Source: JBJHBY01 sp050485745 (GTDB lineage Bacteria > Pseudomonadota > Gammaproteobacteria > Pseudomonadales > CAMLJR01). From it: a stretch of 6,826 nt of DNA. Below, one piece after another: positions 6,232 through 6,826 of the stretch. The translations under genes and the position numbers were made by a program. Position 1 is the first letter of the stretch, and the number at the start of each line of letters is the position of its first letter. Location: the NCBI GenBank assembly GCA_050485745.1, contig JBJHBY010000194.1:1-6826 (forward strand), in the 5' to 3' direction. The notes under the pieces were generated by a model. That model was given only the letters and a program-made list of their open reading frames with translations. It searched no databases and was not told the origin of the DNA.

Positions 6232-6237
6232 CCCCCT
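6232..6237 (-). promoter_or_regulatory. ribosome-binding site of the caspase-like gene
   Basis: On the minus strand this reads AGGGGG, 7 nt before the ATG at 6224. It decides the start over the upstream GTG at 6326 and the later in-frame ATG at 6188. The latter would shorten the charged N-terminus of the lipoprotein signal. Confidence 0.65.
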
Positions 6238-6240
6238 GTC

Positions 6241-6254
6241 CGACGACTCCGTCG
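6241..6254. other. short dyad in the leader of the caspase-like gene
   Basis: CGACG at 6241-6245 is inverted as CGTCG at 6250-6254 around the loop ACTC. It lies just upstream of the Shine-Dalgarno of the minus-strand gene. It could form a small leader hairpin or be an operator; a 5-bp stem in GC-rich DNA can also be chance. Confidence 0.25.
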
Positions 6255-6316
6255 CGCTATTGATTGACCTGGCAAACCCTTGCGCCGCTTTGACCCGATC
6301 AGCACCACCGCCCCCG

Positions 6317-6369
6317 TAGACCGCACCGCGCGAGAGGATTACACTGCTGGCGCAGTCATGCGCATCCAG
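6317..6369 (+). promoter_or_regulatory. possible sigma-70 promoter with overlapping dyad, upstream of the Ig-like gene
   Basis: TAGACC (6317-6322) and TACACT (6340-6345) are separated by 17 bp, each matching 4 of 6 consensus bases. Immediately downstream, where transcription would start, lies GCGCA-GTCA-TGCGC (6350-6363), flanked by CTGG at 6347-6350 and CCAG at 6366-6369. This placement would suit a repressor site. The 234-bp divergent region (6225-6458) must hold promoters for both neighbours; I found no convincing one for the minus strand. Confidence 0.3.
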
Positions 6370-6458
6370 TAAGCGGTCCCCGACAACTATACACCCGGGC
6401 AGGCCCACAACCCAGCAACGCAACAGCAAGCCCCCACAGCCAAAGGGACGTCGAGACC

Positions 6459-6826
6459 ATGGCCGGTTTCTTCCTGTTCTCCCGCAGCGGCCCGCGGCAA
6501 CGCAGCCGGATGCTATTCCTCCTCGCCGGCTTCACCTTGCTGGCCCTTGGCAACCCGGCCCAGGCATTCAACGCGGTGGATGACTTCGTCTACACCCCGG
6601 TCAGCCAGGATGGTCAGTCCTTTATCGAATTCGACGTTCTCGACAACGACGACCTCGGTGACAGCCAGGCAGTAACCGTCAGCCAGATCACCGCGCTATC
6701 CCCCGGAGAGGCTGGCGACCTGTCCCAGGAGGGGTCGCTGTTCATCTTCTTTCCGACAGAGGGCTTCAGTGGCCTGGCGACCTTTCGCTACGAGATCGCC
6801 GACAGCAGCAGTGGCCTGAGCTCCAG
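6459..6826 (+). CDS. secreted Ig/cadherin-like repeat protein (5' part only)
   Basis: A reading frame opens with the ATG at 6459 and is still open at the window edge, giving 122 full codons. The first 36 residues are a signal peptide with a long basic n-region (RSGPRQRSR), a hydrophobic core MLFLLAGFTLLALG and an AQA cleavage site before FNAVDD. From residue 39 the sequence has the form of a bacterial Ig/cadherin-like repeat: AVDDFVYTP at the start, FDVLDNDD in the middle, and FFPTEGFSGLATFRYEIADS near the end. Such domains are usually tandem in secreted or surface adhesins and often bind calcium through their Asp-rich loops. Upstream, AAAGGGA (6442-6448) ends 10 nt before the ATG and can be the ribosome-binding site; a second ATG at 6510 (Met18) would give a shorter signal peptide. 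It is divergent from the caspase-like gene. Total length, repeat number and any C-terminal anchor or sorting signal are beyond the window. Confidence 0.85.
   Translation, partial: MAGFFLFSRSGPRQRSRMLFLLAGFTLLALGNPAQAFNAVDDFVYTPVSQDGQSFIEFDVLDNDDLGDSQAVTVSQITALSPGEAGDLSQEGSLFIFFPTEGFSGLATFRYEIADSSSGLSS

Noticed and set aside
6225..6326. GTG start at 6326 for the caspase-like protein
   Set aside because: It would put 34 residues, several basic, before the lipoprotein signal; the ATG at 6224 has a good ribosome-binding site.

Overview
The window is compact, GC-rich bacterial DNA with six complete or nearly complete genes and partial genes at both ends. A Vi/O-antigen type sugar-nucleotide pathway, a PagP-like outer-membrane enzyme, a lipoprotein signal and exported proteins all point to a Gram-negative bacterium. 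The style of the proteins fits a gammaproteobacterium, probably free-living or marine, but nothing here fixes genus or species.

Left part (2-2371, + strand): cell-surface biosynthesis. The 3' half of a TviB/WbpA-type UDP-HexNAc 6-dehydrogenase is followed by a complete CapI/LpsL-type UDP-glucuronate 4-epimerase. They probably lie at the end of an exopolysaccharide, capsule or O-antigen locus. Next comes a small exported beta-barrel protein that I read as a divergent lipid A palmitoyltransferase (PagP-like). Its His, Asp-Ser and ruler-Gly residues keep the E. coli spacing.

Middle (2372-2827): an AT-richer intergenic segment with nested dyads, then a 93-residue tail-anchored protein of unknown function. 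A perfect 16-bp-stem palindrome of REP-like type follows, and it supplies the stop codon of the convergent gene.

Right part (2821-6224, - strand): a tight two-gene operon with 2 nt between stop and start. The first gene encodes a 676-aa lipoprotein with two SEL1 repeats, a coiled coil, a beta-rich domain and a C-terminal caspase-like (C14) protease with an intact His/Cys pair. The second encodes a PknB-type transmembrane Ser/Thr kinase with a TPR-like extracytoplasmic domain. If the predicted topologies hold, both proteins have domains in the periplasm, making a candidate protease-kinase envelope signalling module. This is the most interesting part of the window.

Right edge (6225-6826): a 234-bp divergent intergenic region with a possible promoter and dyads, then the 5' end of a secreted Ig/cadherin-like repeat protein that runs off the window. 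No tRNA, rRNA, CRISPR array, transposase or integrase was seen.
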